DNA of 64,000 bases from Austropuccinia psidii (taxonomy: Eukaryota; Basidiomycota; Pucciniomycetes; Pucciniales; Sphaerophragmiaceae), in contig JALGQZ010000006.1 in the NCBI GenBank assembly GCA_023105745.1, forward strand, positions 64,462,316-64,526,315, written 5' to 3'. This document shows positions 25,480 through 38,321 of this stretch, one piece after another. The position numbers were made by a program, and so were the translations under genes. The notes beneath the pieces are model-generated. The model was not told the DNA's origin, searched no databases, and worked only from the letters and a program-made list of their open reading frames with translations. Position 1 is the first letter of the stretch. Each line of letters starts with the position of its first letter.

Positions 25480-25812
25480 GGTCCTTCATAAGATATTAAG
25501 CTTTCTAAATAACGTTTTTATCCATAACCAACAAAATTTCCTCAAGAATGGTCCCGTACAAGACCTTAAACTATCAAAATATTTTCATTTTTTATATTTT
25601 ATCCACAACGTTCCCTCAAAAAAAAAGGTCTTTGGGAAGATCATAAAATGTCCAAATCAATTTTTATTATTATTTAATATAGCTTATTACATTATGAAAC
25701 TCATGATGAGGTCCTGAGTATGACCTTAAACTGCCTGATCAACATTATTATATCATGATTGAATTCTCAGGACCAAAGAAAAGGTCCTGGAAAAGATCCT
25801 AAAATGTACCAA
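25480..25812 (+). repeat. Imperfect tandem repeat, about 75 bp, five units
   Basis: GGTCC/GGTCT cores occur at 25480, 25550, 25627, 25710 and 25783, each followed by an AAGA...TTAAA/CTAAA...CAAAT-like tail. Spacing is 70-83 bp. Copy 2 has the same series at about 34057-34390. Confidence 0.65.
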
Positions 25813-26307
25813 TTTCTTTGTTTATTTTATTTAATTTTATTTATGGGAAAATTGGTGGAAATATTTCATCAGAAAGAATTATTGGTAGATGGAAGGAATT
25901 TGATAAAATGGAGAGGGAACTTACCCTCAAACAGTATTGATTGTATTGGACAAGAATTAATATAAATAAATAAGAAATCTGAAGAAACAAGAGAAATAAA
26001 ATAAAGTATGGAGAAAAGGAAGATTCAAAATTATCACAAGAAATAATAAACAGAATATTTCAAATGAATTAGACATTGAAGAAGAAGATATGGAATAATT
26101 TCCATACTTAAAGAAGGTCAAGATAGAACTCAAAAAGAAAGAAAAAGCACCAGAAGAAGATATTAAGATTAAAAAATTAACATTACAACCCACAAATGAA
26201 GCTTATAAAATTAATTTAGTAAAATTAAAACTTAAAAGAAAGGAAATTTGGATTTATTAATCCAGAATACTGTACTTGAAACTGGAGTGCTGGGGACAGA
26301 ATTAAAT

Positions 26308-26318
26308 GGATAGGGGGA
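26308..26318 (+). other. Polypurine tract before array LTR 2
   Basis: GGATAGGGGGA directly precedes the LTR start TGTGGTATTCC. It would prime plus-strand DNA synthesis. Confidence 0.75.
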
Positions 26319-28126
26319 TGTGGTATTCCATACCTTTTTTCCCCAGCTTCAAGCAATGTTTGAAGGTGAAAAGTTGGACAAATCAATATTCAAATTACTA
26401 ATTTAGGAACCAACCACTCAAAGAAATACTCAGAATAAACATTAATAGTATTGGTTAAAGAAAGAGTGAGAACTCAGCATAGAAAAAAAACAAATTTCAT
26501 ACACAAAGTAGCAGTATATTCACCCTAAATCCATCAGGAATCTTATATTAACAAGAAGTAAAGTAACCAAAAGGAAGTTCATTTGACCCAAGAGTCATTT
26601 GACAGTATCAAGTTCAACTTAACATGAGAAAAATACACTAAAAGTAATTAAATTAAATAGCAATACAGGAACCCAAAAAAGGTTCATGAAATCGACTTTC
26701 TTTAAATCTGTAAACAGGACAGCCACAGATTAATTGAGCCAAACTCAAATTAAATTTCAACTAGCTTCCTGCAAGGAAAATACACTTAAACTCCAAATTG
26801 CACATAAAATTCAGTAATAAGATATTAAAACTGAAAAGGCTATCCACACATTACACAGCATGATCAACTTGAATTACATAATCTTACAAAAAATGGTGAA
26901 ATATGACAGTCATATGACACCATACTCAATTTTACCCAACATAATTAATCCCTCAAGCCTGTGCAAGTTGACTAATGCAGTCTAAAAAATGAGTCATGTG
27001 ATATGTTTTATCAAAATACACCTCAGAAAAACCATCTCAACCTTCATTTTGGCCAAAGAAACGGTAAAAATAGCTCAGTCACATGACACCATTCAAAAAA
27101 TAACAACCAGAAAAATTATCTCAAGGGAAAAAAGTTCATGGAGAGCCCATGGGTACCTCTCACAACATAAAAGAAGGTCTCTCTCTCATTTAATCCCTTT
27201 TCCCCATGAATGCAATTAATTATATACCAAGAAGGAGAATAATTATTCATCCCTTACTAATAGGATAACCTAGAAATTATTATTAATAATATTACATTAC
27301 ACTAATAGTGATTTATAATTAGCTGTAGTTAACAGCCTATATTATAAATTCATCCATTAGTTAAATAATCATATTGAACAAGATATTTATATCATACTTT
27401 TCTCACTACAAGAAAGTTTAACATAATAATATTATCATCAAATTAAAAAAACAAAATACAAACTACTAGTGTCATAGCTGTCACTATCAGTATATCTTAT
27501 TAATAATTATCATCCAAATTATCACTCATCATTACAGTCATGATGAGTAACTTATTTATAAACCTTAACCAGTACTTTTTTTAAAATTATAGCTATATTA
27601 TCATCTATAATTACTATTAATTAATATCTATCACTATTCTTATTATCAATTTTATTTATAAACTACAACTATCTATCCATAAACCAAATTATCATATATA
27701 ATCACTATCCCTATATATTCTCATATTAAAGTATTATCCATTAAAAAGAATTCATTTTGAAAAAAGAGAAAACTTAAATCACCACTTAGTACTATCATTA
27801 TTACTAGTATTTTACTTAATTATTAGTTTATTATCTTAAAAGAACCCAAAAGCTTCTTATTTGAAATTAGTATTATTTTATATTTAGGTTTATTATTGAT
27901 TAGGTCTGTCAGAGACTTCTGAAAAGTCTTCCCTAGTTGTAAAATTCACAATCTTGAAAATTGATTTGTGAGCTCTGTAGGGAGACTCTTTAGTATATTC
28001 AGAGGGGAAGCTAAAACACCATTATCACCCTTGGTTACAAAATTATTCCAGAAATTAATTTTTTTTACCTCTGATTTCCCCCTTAAGCACTTGCTTATTC
28101 AATCCCGCACTAAAAGGAGCTCCACA
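26319..28126 (+). repeat. Array LTR 2 (shared middle LTR)
   Basis: TGTGGTATTCCATA to GGAGCTCCACA, 1808 bp. It serves as the 3' LTR of copy 1 and the 5' LTR of copy 2. Confidence 0.85.
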
Positions 28127-28639
28127 TCTGTGGTAACAACAATGGAATTTCAACTTCAACAATCAATAATCAGCTAATAATCAATCAAGAAGATAATCAT
28201 ACCAGCCTACCTCCAGAAAATTGTTTATTAGAAAATAATTAAAAATCAACAGGTTCATATAATCTGGAATCTGGAAATGAATTGGATTTGAAATAATAAT
28301 CCTAACCATCACAATCCTCATAGCAGTCATATAACTTTTATTGTCAAGTTAAAGAAAGAACAACAGAAAATTAAACACCCCAGGATATTTATTTAATAAT
28401 TGCAACACCAAGAACATAACAGAAGGAAAAGGAAGAATTGAGGATATTTTCAAGTATGAATGAATTAACAACAAAAATCTGACTTACCATTACTACCTGA
28501 AGAGACTGGAGAAGGACAGTATTCAGAAGAAAGTTAAGAAAAGATCAAATAGTACAAATCCAAAGTATTATGAAGCAAATTCAATAATTTTTAATAACAA
28601 AAAGTAACAATAAAGGCAAGGGAAGGGAGCAAAAATCCT
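28127..28639. other. Leader of array copy 2
   Basis: Begins TCTGTGGTAACAACAATGG after the LTR; TGGTAACA resembles the start of the initiator-tRNA-type primer site but is too eroded to be sure. Collinear with 19516-20039. Confidence 0.4.
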
Positions 28640-30460
28640 ATACACCTGTATCTAGTACAAGTGAATCAGAATTAAAAAGGAATTTGAGACCTAAGGATTC
28701 ACCAATATCACCTACACCTAGACCTAGAGCAACATTTACTTCAGTAACAGATCTGGGAGCTAAAGATATTCCAAGGAGAGTATTTTCACTACATCTAATA
28801 ACCCAGATCCATTACAGCATAAATTTCAAAGGCAAGAAAGAACTGTGGTTAAAAATAAATCAAAATACTACAACCTAAGTTTTGATGGAGAAGAAGTAGA
28901 GACATTGATAAATAAAGTGGAAATAATAGCTTAAATGGAAGGAGAAACAGATGAAGACCTAGCAGTTAAAATAGTATTTTCGAAGACAAAACAAAATTTG
29001 AGTTATTCAATTAAAGATATTCCAGCTTATGAAGAAGGAAATTTGACACAGCTCAAGAAAGATCTTATAACAAAATGGGGAAGAGTTGAACCTTGAAAAA
29101 GATACAGAAAAGATTCACTGATGAAGCTTTTTTATGAAACTCAAGAATATGGAGGAATGGGTAGTCTCTCACAGTATAAGAAATTTATGTGAGAGTGTAA
29201 AACTATTGTTACTCACTTATTAATATACAGCTATATTACCAAAGACAACATATTCCATGAGGAGCTATTTGACTATGTTTCTGCTGATGTTAAAGGGGCC
29301 ATATGGAAGGCAATTATCAAGGATGATGTTATTGTTAGATATGAAGATTGAGGATACCTTATACCACCTATAAAGATCCTCAAGACGTATATTGAACAAG
29401 AATTGAAAGCCAGAATATTGGTAACCAAAAGATTCTCATCATCAAGAGATACAGGAAGAAATTTGACTGGAAACAAAGATATGAAATTTCACTTTGAATA
29501 AGAGGACTTCCCAGGAATTAATTAAGCTTTTAAAAAATGAAAGAGATTTATGAATTTCTAAAAGAACAAAAAGTCAAAACTATGAAGAAGTCACAAGGGG
29601 AAAATGAAGATTTCAAGAAATTTATGACTCAACTGGAAGAATTGAAAAGTCCATCTAAACCTCAAATGGGTGAGGTTACCAATCAGAAACTCAATAATAA
29701 AAGGTTAAAACCAAGAAATGATTTATCTTAATTCTCAAAAAGGCATGTTCCCTATGCACCAGCACAAAACATACCAAAGCCTCATGTCAAATGTTACTAA
29801 TGGCTTGAGGAAGTAAATTCAGTAAATAGATTCAAATACCTCTTTGTAGATCAGAATAAAGAATGAGTCAGCAGAAAGGGAGGTGGATTATTGCTTTCCA
29901 ATTGGAAAAGAATACCAACAGATGGGAAAACCACTTCAAAGAAATTAATGAAAGAATTTGCACAAGAACAAGAAGAACTTACAAATAAAAGGAAAGGAAA
30001 TGAAGCTTAAAAATATCAACACCACCAAAAGAAGTGAGCATAATACAAGCAAGAGAATGGTATTTCAACTTCTATAGCCAAAATTGAAATTTGGGGAAAC
30101 TGGCAGCCACAAACCAAATCATAAGACAATTATCCATTTCACAATAATTATGGATTAAGAAACAACAAAAAAGATCCTCAAGAAATGAGAATCCAAGTAA
30201 AGAGCCAACAAAATCATTACAAAGGATAACTGAAAAATCACCAAGGGAAATGGAAACAAAACTGAAAAAGAGACCAAAAATACCTTGAAACTATATTGAA
30301 GTGGAACAGGGTACAGTGGAAAAAACAATTATTCCCACTAAATATAAGAAACCACAAAATTTCAAAGAGGAAGAAGAAGCTACCTTATCATTTAAAGAAA
30401 CAGAGTATTCTGGAAAGAAGCATGAGTTAACTCAACAGACTGTTAAAAAAAAGATTTAAA
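28640..30460 (+). pseudogene. Gag-like protein of array copy 2
   Basis: Same order as copy 1: a Ser/Pro/Thr-rich N-terminus with SPISPTPRPRATFTSVTDLG (28684-28878), the capsid-like region (QLKKDLITKWGRVE, MGSLSQYKKFM), a helical segment EDFKKFMTQLEELKSPSKPQ (29537-29731), then a basic tail to about 30450. Several stops and frame changes, fewer than copy 1 in the 3' half. It would form the particle core of the element. Confidence 0.62.
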
Positions 30461-30553
30461 TCAAGAAAACACAGAAGTTCAAGAGGTTATGAGTCAAATT
30501 ATTAAAAAGGTTTTGGATAAGAAAATAATTCTCAACTTAGAAAAGTTCTGATT

Positions 30554-31015
30554 ATGTCACCCAAAGATATAAGCCAATTAAGAAATGTAACAACAGAAGA
30601 AAGAAAAACAATCAAATCACTTGAAACAAAAGAGATTAAAAAACTCCTAAAACATCATTTGGGAGATTATGAAAAACCCAAAATTATATTATGCCTGTCC
30701 TTTGGGATTCATGAAAGTATATGTAGGAGAAGAAGGACATGAAATAATTTAATTAGTGGATACAGGATCAGAATTTAATATAATAACAAAATATTCAGTA
30801 ATAAAAGAAGGGCTCACAACAAGATTTCTCTAAAATGCACTTGAGGGGAATTGGTGGTCACTGTACCTCAATAGTTTGATTAGCAAAATTTACCCCAGTT
30901 TCTCTAGTTACTGGGGAAGAAAGCCATATTAAACTCTTTGTAGCAAGGCAAGCAGTACACACTGTACTGGGAAAACAACATCATATTAGACTCCTCTTAA
31001 AAAAAGCAAAATATT
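30554..31015 (+). pseudogene. Aspartic protease, array copy 2
   Basis: Starts SPKDISQLRNVTTEERKTIK. The active-site region LVDTGSEFNIIT keeps the canonical DTGSE, near 30760. A frame change near 30690 separates it from the N-terminal part, a stop precedes LVDTG, and HTVLGKQHHIRLLL near 30960 shows a short deletion against copy 1. Together the two copies show that the ancestral element encoded a working protease. Confidence 0.75.
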
Positions 31016-32102
31016 CAGTTAAATAAAGCCAGATGGAGAGACACTTTTATTACCCATTTGTTCACCACAGAAAGTATGATAGAGAGAAAACCCACCAGCA
31101 GGAATGAAATTCTTTTGCAGCCTTGAAATTAGCTTAGTGGAAAGAATTAACAGCAAAACAAGAATAGAGGCTTAAAAATCAGGCAATTTGAGAAGGATAT
31201 CCTCACCAAGTATTTAAGGAGGAATGAAGAAATCTGGATATAAAATGGAAATAAAAGGAGAATTAGCCTCAATTAATGCCAAAGATATTAATTCAAAGCA
31301 AGAATAAGGAAATATCACAGGAGCTTCAATAATAGATAAAGAAAATGTAAACGCCCAAATATCTCAAGAAAACAGAAATTATGGATTCAATAAACATGAA
31401 AATAGTAGAGGAAAACCATTCAAACAAATCTTCTCACCTATCAAAGATTTGAAGTCCTTTTCAAAGTGCATATTAAAAAGAATCGGGAGTCAAGCATAAA
31501 ATCAGTTGTAACAATATTAAATTTCACCTCGAAAGCAAAGAATTTGAACTCTCAGCCTAATAAGTAAGAATTTAATTCCTTAAAAGAAATTTCCCTCAAA
31601 TACAAAAGAACCAGAAATAATGACCTTAAAACTCAAGACCGACATATATTTCAAGAAGAAAGTATTGACTCAATTTCAAAACCTAAAGAATCCTCATAAT
31701 TTAATAAAAAATTAGAAAAAATAATTAAAAACCAACAAATAAATGGAAATGATCATGTTCAAGAAACTACAAAGGAAGAATATAAAAAAAACTATTAAAC
31801 AAAGTGTGAATAAAAGTGAATTAGGCTTACCACAAGAAGTGACCAGTACACCAAGAAGGTGTTATAAAGTATCTCAGCTAGAAGCTTCAATAAAGGAGGA
31901 CAACATTGAACATAAAAAACTTCATCCTTAGTCCTCAAATATGGTCAATATTGACCCAAGGACTATCATAGAAAATGAAAGAATTACCAAAAAAACCTCC
32001 AAACTCAAAAAATTGGAATCAGAAAATCAGAACAATATTGGTACAAAAATGAAATTCAAACTGAAAATGAAGCTATCAAACAAGTGATTTCCAAAAAAAT
32101 AA
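31016..32102. other. Array copy 2, decayed coding region without RT
   Basis: Collinear with copy 1. A short open piece at 31743-31931 contains KSELGLPQEVTSTPRRCYKVS, which is protein-like. No reverse transcriptase, RNase H or integrase motif is visible. Confidence 0.5.
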
Positions 32103-32603
32103 ATGAAATTACTAAAAATGAAGATCCAATTAACCCAAGGCTCAAAGACCAACATCAGAATTCATACAGAACAAGTCTTAATGGAAACTACAGTAACCCC
32201 ACCAAACCCAACAGTGATTGATATTGTTACTCCAAAATATAAAGCAAAAACAACATTGTTTTTTAAACAAGGTATTCAAGACGAAGAAAAAGCTGAACAG
32301 AAATTCACATTTACTGGAGAAGAATTCCCTTGGGAAGGATATACAAATTGGAAACCTGTTAAAAATCAAAACCTTTTGGATCACAATAATTGTAATTCTA
32401 GGAACAACTATGAATTTTCAAATCAACGTTTTGATTGGCTGGAAGATTTAAGTGAGCCTAAGAAGAATAAATCAGAGAAAATAAAAGACAAAAGTATTAA
32501 AACGAAGAAGAACAAGGAAGAAAAGAATATTTTTTGGATTACTCAAAATAAAAAGCTTTTCCCAAGCTTGCAAGCTCATTTGGCACACAGATATCAGGTT
32601 TAA
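32103..32603 (+). CDS. Unrecognised 166-aa ORF of array copy 2
   Basis: The longest intact frame in either array copy. It has a mixed N-terminal half (MLMETTVTPPNPTVIDIV-like composition), a central TFTGEEFPWEGYTNWKPVK, an acidic patch FDWLEDLSEPKK and a Lys-rich tail. The FPWEGYTNW block and the acidic/basic tail are conserved in copy 1, so this was a real protein of the family. It lies where an autonomous element would place RT or integrase, but no motif matches those. It may be only the C-terminus of a longer protein. Function unknown. Confidence 0.5.
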   Translation: MKLLKMKIQLTQGSKTNIRIHTEQVLMETTVTPPNPTVIDIVTPKYKAKTTLFFKQGIQDEEKAEQKFTFTGEEFPWEGYTNWKPVKNQNLLDHNNCNSRNNYEFSNQRFDWLEDLSEPKKNKSEKIKDKSIKTKKNKEEKNIFWITQNKKLFPSLQAHLAHRYQV

Positions 32604-32888
32604 ATTTAAAATGAAAGCTTCCTAAAACATAAGAAAGAAGAAAATGAGGATTTTAGAACACAAATAGGTCAAAATGGGTCCTTGATTTATAAAAATGAAG
32701 GAAAACTTACATGTATTAAGCCCAAGGCCCAGGAAAGATCTAGCTTTGGGACGTGCAAGTCCCAATAACTGAGGAACACAAGCTTCATGAATTATTTTTC
32801 TCTTCTGTAATGGTACCTGGGAATAAAAAAATATAAATATTTGTTTTATTACTTATATCTTATTTATCTTTATTTCATTTATTTAAAT

Positions 32889-32889
32889 C

Positions 32890-32922
<33 letters not shown>
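32889..32922. repeat. ATT microsatellite
   Basis: About ten ATT units in array copy 2. Copy 1 has a shorter, interrupted version near 24312-24330. Confidence 0.85.
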
Positions 32923-33415
32923 TCTTTTTTTCCTTCTCCAAATAAAAAAAAGAGAGAAAGAAGATGGAGGAAAAAAATCATTAGAATTATACAAAACAAC
33001 AAAAAAAATATACTACTTTTTTATCTTATTTTTTTTGAAAAAAGAAAAGTATATATAAATATATATGAAAAACAGAAAACAATTGATAAAAATGAAAAAA
33101 TAAGAGCCCTGCACTATACTGTGTAGTGTAGGAATTACAAAAACCAAAAAATATGACTTTCTTTATTTTTGTTTTTTTTCTAAATAAAAAAAGTAAATAA
33201 ATAGGAAAAAAATATAATAATAAAATTATCAAGATAAAAAGTAGAAATATTGATCATAACTAAAAAAGAGGGGTGCTAACGTACTGTAATGTACTGTTTA
33301 GAAAAAAAATAAAATAAATTAAAATACAATTTATTTTATATATTTTTATTTAAGTAGAAATGGAATTTACGCTAAAAAATGAAGAAAAGAAACATCCACA
33401 GCCACATAACAAAAC

Positions 33416-33441
33416 CAAATACTTCAAATTTGAAGTATTTG
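33416..33441. repeat. Perfect 26-nt palindrome, array copy 2
   Basis: Same sequence as 24825-24850, again without a mismatch. Confidence 0.9.
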
Positions 33442-34056
33442 AACTGGGAAACCTCAAAATAATTTTTTTTTCATCACTTATTTTCATTATATTATTTTAT
33501 TTGATTAATTTGTGTTATCTTTTCATTTTTTTTAAACTGTTACCTTATTATAGTTTTATATGTTTCTTATTGTTGATTTCACTTCTATTGGTAATATTAT
33601 TTTTCATTATTAATAAAACTATTCATATTATGAACTATTATTTTTCTCATATTATCTCAAACACTTTATTTATTGCGAAGAAATATTATTATTCCATTGA
33701 TATTTTATTTATTATTCACATCATTTACATTATTTTATTATTATTATTATTTTATTAAATATTTTATTTATCATTTATAACACTTTTTTTAGAAAGAAAA
33801 GAGGAATTAGTAGTTATTGATATTAAGTATTAAGAAATAGGTGGAAATTATGATATAATTATTAAATTTAGAGGGGGTAACCAACCATTTAATAATCATA
33901 AATGAAAATCTGATTTAGAGTTGTCATGAAGAGGATGACATGGGTATGAATTTCACTGAAGGTACATATGGGGTCTCAACACTAAGACAAGACAGTGAAA
34001 AAGAAAAAATAAATAAAATTAGTAAATAAAGTCTATTAAAAAAATTACTTCAATAT

Positions 34057-34390
34057 TGGCCCTTCTAAAGATATTAAATGTTCTATATAGCTTTTCCTAT
34101 CCATAACCAACAAAATTTCCTCAAGAATGGTCCCATACAAGACCTTAAACTTTCCAAATCTTTTTATTTTTTATATTTTATCCACAACATTCCCTCAAGA
34201 ATAGGTCCTTGACAAGATCATAAAATGTCCAAATCAATTATTATTATTATTTAATATAACTTATTACATTATGAAACTCATGATGAGGTCCTGAGTATGA
34301 CCTTAAACTGCCTGATCAACATTATTATATCATGATTGAATTCTCAGGACCAAAGAAAAGGTCCTGGAAAAGATCCTAAAATGTACCAAT
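34057..34390 (+). repeat. Imperfect ~75-bp tandem repeat, copy 2
   Basis: Same five-unit series as in copy 1; the last two units are nearly identical between copies. Confidence 0.6.
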
Positions 34391-34884
34391 TTCTTTGTTT
34401 ATTTTATTTAATTTTATTTATGGGAAAATTGGTAGAAATATTTCATCAGAAGGAATTATTGGTAGGTGGAAGGAATTTGATAAAATGGAGAGGGAACTTA
34501 CCCTCAAACAGTATTGATTGTATTGGACAAGAATTAATATAAATAAATAAGAAATCTGAAGAAACAAGAGAAATAAAATAAAGTATGGAGAAAAGGAAGA
34601 TTCAAAATTATCACAAGAAATAATAAACAGAATATTTCAAATGAATTAGACATTGAAGAAGAAGATATGGAATAATTTCCATACTTAAAGAAGGTCAAGA
34701 TAGAACTCAAAAAGAAAGAAAAAGCACAAGAAGAAGATATTAAGATTAAGAAATTAACATTACAGCCCACAAATGAAGCTTATAAAATTAACTTAATAAA
34801 ATTAAAGCTTAAAAGAAAGGAAATTTGGATCTATTAATCCAGAATACTGTACTTGAAACTGGAGTTCTGGGGACAGCATTAAAT

Positions 34885-34895
34885 GGATAGGGGGA
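34885..34895 (+). other. Polypurine tract before array LTR 3
   Basis: GGATAGGGGGA directly before TGTGGTATTCC, identical to 26308-26318. Confidence 0.75.
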
Positions 34896-36573
34896 TGTGG
34901 TATTCCATACCTTTTTTTTCCCAGTTTAAAGCAATGTTTAAAGGTGAAAAGTTGGACAAATCAATATTAAGATTACTCATTTAGGAGCCAACCACTCAAA
35001 AAAATACTCATAATAAACATTAATAGTATTGGTTAAAGAAAGAGTAAGAATTCAGAATAGAAAAAAAAACAAATTTCATACACAAAGTAGCAGTATATTC
35101 ACACTGAATCCATCAGGAATCCTATATTAAAATAAAGTAAAGTAACCAAATGGCAGTTCATTTGACCCAAGAGTCATCTGACAGTATCAAGTTCAACTTA
35201 ATCTGAGAAAAATAGACTAAAAATATTTAAATTAAATAGCAATACAGGAGCCCAAAAAAGGTTCATGAAATCAACTTTCTTGAAATCTGTAAACAAGACA
35301 GCCACAGATCAATTGAGTCAACCTAAAAGTAAATTTCAACTAGCTTACTGAAAGGAAAATACACTAAAGCTCCAAATTGCACAGAAAATTCAGTAATAAG
35401 ATATTAAAACTGAAAAGGCTATCCCCACATTACACAGCATGATCACCTTGAATTACATAATCTTACAAAAAAAATGGTGAAATATGACAGTCATATGACA
35501 CCATCCTCAATTTTACCTACCAGAATTAACCTCTCAAGGCTGTGAAAGCTGACTAATGCAGTCTAAAAAATGAGTCATTTGATATTTTTCATCAAAATAC
35601 ACATCAGCAAAACCATCTCAATCTTAATTTTGGCTAAAAAAAATGGTAAAAATAGCTCAGTAACATGACACCATTCAAAAAATATCAACCAGAAAAATTA
35701 TCTCAAGAGAAAAAAAAGCGCATGGGAAGCCCATGAGTACCTCTCACAACATAAAAGGAGGTCTCTATCTCATTTATTCCTCTTTCCCTGTGAATGAAAT
35801 TAATCATATACCAAGAAGGAGAATAATTCTTCATCCCTTAATAATAGGCTAATCTAGAAATTGTTATTATTAATATTAAATGACACTAATAGTGATCTAT
35901 AAGTAGCTGTAGTTAACAGTAGGTCTTCCTATATTATAAATTCATCTATCCGTTGAATAATCATATTCAACAACATTTTTATATTATATTCTTCTCACTA
36001 CAAGAAAGTTTATAATATAATTATTATTATTATCAAGTTACAAATTAAAATACACACTAGTAGTTTCATAACTGTTACTATCAGTATATCTTATCAATTA
36101 TTATCATCCATTATTAAAGCTATGAGTAGTAACTTTTTTATCAACCTTCACTAGTATTTTTCTTCAAATTATAGTGGTACCATCATCTATAGCTACCATT
36201 ACCTAATAGATATCACTATCAATATTATCAAAAGTATAGTTAACATATCCTCAGTATTATATATCAATCAAAACTATCCAACCATTAACCAAATTATCAT
36301 ATATAATCACTATCCCTATATATCCTCATATCAAGCTATTATGTATTAAAAATAATTAATTATAAAAAAGGGAAAAACTTAAATAACCACTCAGTTCCAT
36401 TATATCTACTAGTATTTCACTCAAGTATTGGTATATTATCTTGAAATAACCTTCAAATTTATTATTTGAAATTAGTATTATTTTATCTTTGGGCTGATTA
36501 TTGATTATTTCTGATAGAGACTTCTAAAAAATCTTCTCTGGTTTTTAAATCCACAATCTTAAATATTGATTTG
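34896..36573 (+). repeat. Array LTR 3, left piece
   Basis: Matches the first ~1.68 kb of LTR 1 and LTR 2, then stops at the gypsy insertion; the last five bases (36569-36573, ATTTG) are the duplicated target. Confidence 0.87.
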
Positions 36574-37841
36574 TGTGAGCCTTTGAGATATGACCACATA
36601 CCCAATAAGGTCACAAAAAGATTAAGAATAATTATACCTTTAATATAATTATAATAAAATTACTTAGAATAATTATACATTAAAATTAATTACTTAAATA
36701 TACAAAAAATACCATAAATTAACACAAAAATTGGTTTAACTTAAAAACCAATGAATAAACATGTAAAATAAATTATACCATTGGATTCCTCATGGAAAAA
36801 TACACATATACCATTTTTATGGCATATCTGTGAAGTCAATATTTAATGAATTATAAGGTATAATACCTTACAAAAACCATAAAATCCTATTTATCTCAGA
36901 AACCAATGAAACAACATGTGAAATAAATTGTACCAGTGGATTCCCCATAGAAATCCACACATAAAACAATTAATAAGCTAATTCTCAAAGTCAATACTTA
37001 AGGAATTATCCTGAATATATGCACTTTTTTGGTCAACGCATATATTCAAGGATCATAGCTAATATCTTCTAAACTATACATGATAGAATGATGAACCAAA
37101 AATAAAGTTACCACGTAATTACTGTAAGAACACAGAAATGAACTTTATTTTACAAATTATAAACAAGGTTAAAACCTATGATGAAATGTTGATAAAAATC
37201 AACAGAGCTGTTGACCACTTTGTTGTGAAAGTGGTCCAAACTTAAAAAAAGTATACAGTTGGATTCTAATAGTTTATTCGTGAAGAATGATGTAATTTTT
37301 ATTATTAAATTCAGGGTATAACCCCCTGAAATCAAGGTTTGAAGTTTAAAATATTGAATTTTGACAGAAAAGGTGAGTTACAAGAAAAATCATCAAAATT
37401 AGAGTTTTGATGATGTAATGATAAACTCTTGGCAGCATGATAAGGTTATGCCAGGCTATCAGAATTCACTCTCTGAATTGCTGTAGCGTGTAAATCTTAA
37501 AAGTTATTGAAGATCAAAGTTTGAGCTTAAATTGAGCAGTTATGATCACCTACTGTAACCTTAAATTAAGTTTAACAGTCACAAGAGTGATAAAATTGGT
37601 GAATACTATTAGTTTATGATTAAAACTAATAAAATCCACGAAATTTGGGGTTCTGCCAAGCCTCTGATGTCATCAAACTTAAAGTTACAGTGATAACTTT
37701 AAATAATGGTGCAATAATGATGTAAGATGGTTTGATCATGATGTAATCACCCTCAAACCTTGAAATATTGATCAATTCCAGTGGATATGATCAGTACACG
37801 TCTACTAGAAGCCTGTTGGACTCTAGGAGGGAGGTATTTAC

Positions 37842-37849
37842 TATAAATA
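37842..37849 (+). promoter_or_regulatory. TATA box of the gypsy LTR promoter
   Basis: TATAAATA, followed 30-45 bp later by TTTTCCCCTCAGACGCATC, a plausible RNA start region. The same box is at 46510-46517 in the 3' LTR, at the same offset. Confidence 0.6.
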
Positions 37850-38293
37850 GTGCTCTTTTTACTCTATTTTCCCCTCAGACGCATCAAAAACATTAAATCA
37901 ATTAAATCAAAAGGTAATTTTCTTTATTCTTTATATATAAAAGCATTATATTATTAAAGACCAAAGACCACCTTGCTATAATCATCTATTTTGACGTGAT
38001 TAAATCATTTATTTAATTGTTTTTGTTAAAAATCTCTCTAAAACTCATTTCCACGTAAAAATCCAGAATAATTTGTAATTTTCTTTATTTTTATTGTAAA
38101 TACAATTTGAAAAAGTTGTATTTATATTTTTTGGCGTAAAATACTTCAAAATTATTATATTAAGTGTTAAAAGTAGGTTATTCTCTCTTATTATAATAAT
38201 TTCTCTATTATTACTCTCTTAATAACTCTTTAATTAATATAAATAGTATTTATATTAATTCATAACTTTAATATTAGTAATATTATTGTTATT

Positions 38294-38321
38294 AATTGTT
38301 TTTTATTAATAAAAAACAATT
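38294..38321. repeat. Perfect 28-nt palindrome in the LTR
   Basis: The arm AATTGTTTTTTATT is followed by its complement. Also at 46962-46989. It lies downstream of the TATA box, so it would be within the transcript leader and tail. Confidence 0.85.

Larger units (their letters stand above)
32604..34056. other. Array copy 2, AT-rich 3' internal region
   Basis: Collinear with copy 1 23963-25479. Holds the ATT microsatellite and the conserved palindrome; otherwise only hydrophobic low-complexity frames. Confidence 0.5.

Noticed and set aside
25480..25812. CRISPR-like regular spacing
   Set aside because: Units are imperfect throughout with no conserved repeat and unique spacers, and the genome is eukaryotic.
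25957..26193. Minus-strand 78-codon frames at 25957-26193 and 34534-34770, nearly identical
   Set aside because: Similarity is explained by the low-divergence DNA tract; the frame is the reverse of a Lys/Glu-rich segment and gives a Ser/Phe/Leu string.
33360..33758. 132-codon hydrophobic frame in array copy 2
   Set aside because: Low-complexity Ile/Leu/Phe/Tyr sequence that looks like membrane segments only because of base composition; the counterpart in copy 1 is broken.
37150..37335. 61-codon minus-strand frame in each gypsy LTR (also 45818-46003)
   Set aside because: Present twice only because the LTR is duplicated; no start context or motif, and it lies in promoter/untranslated sequence.
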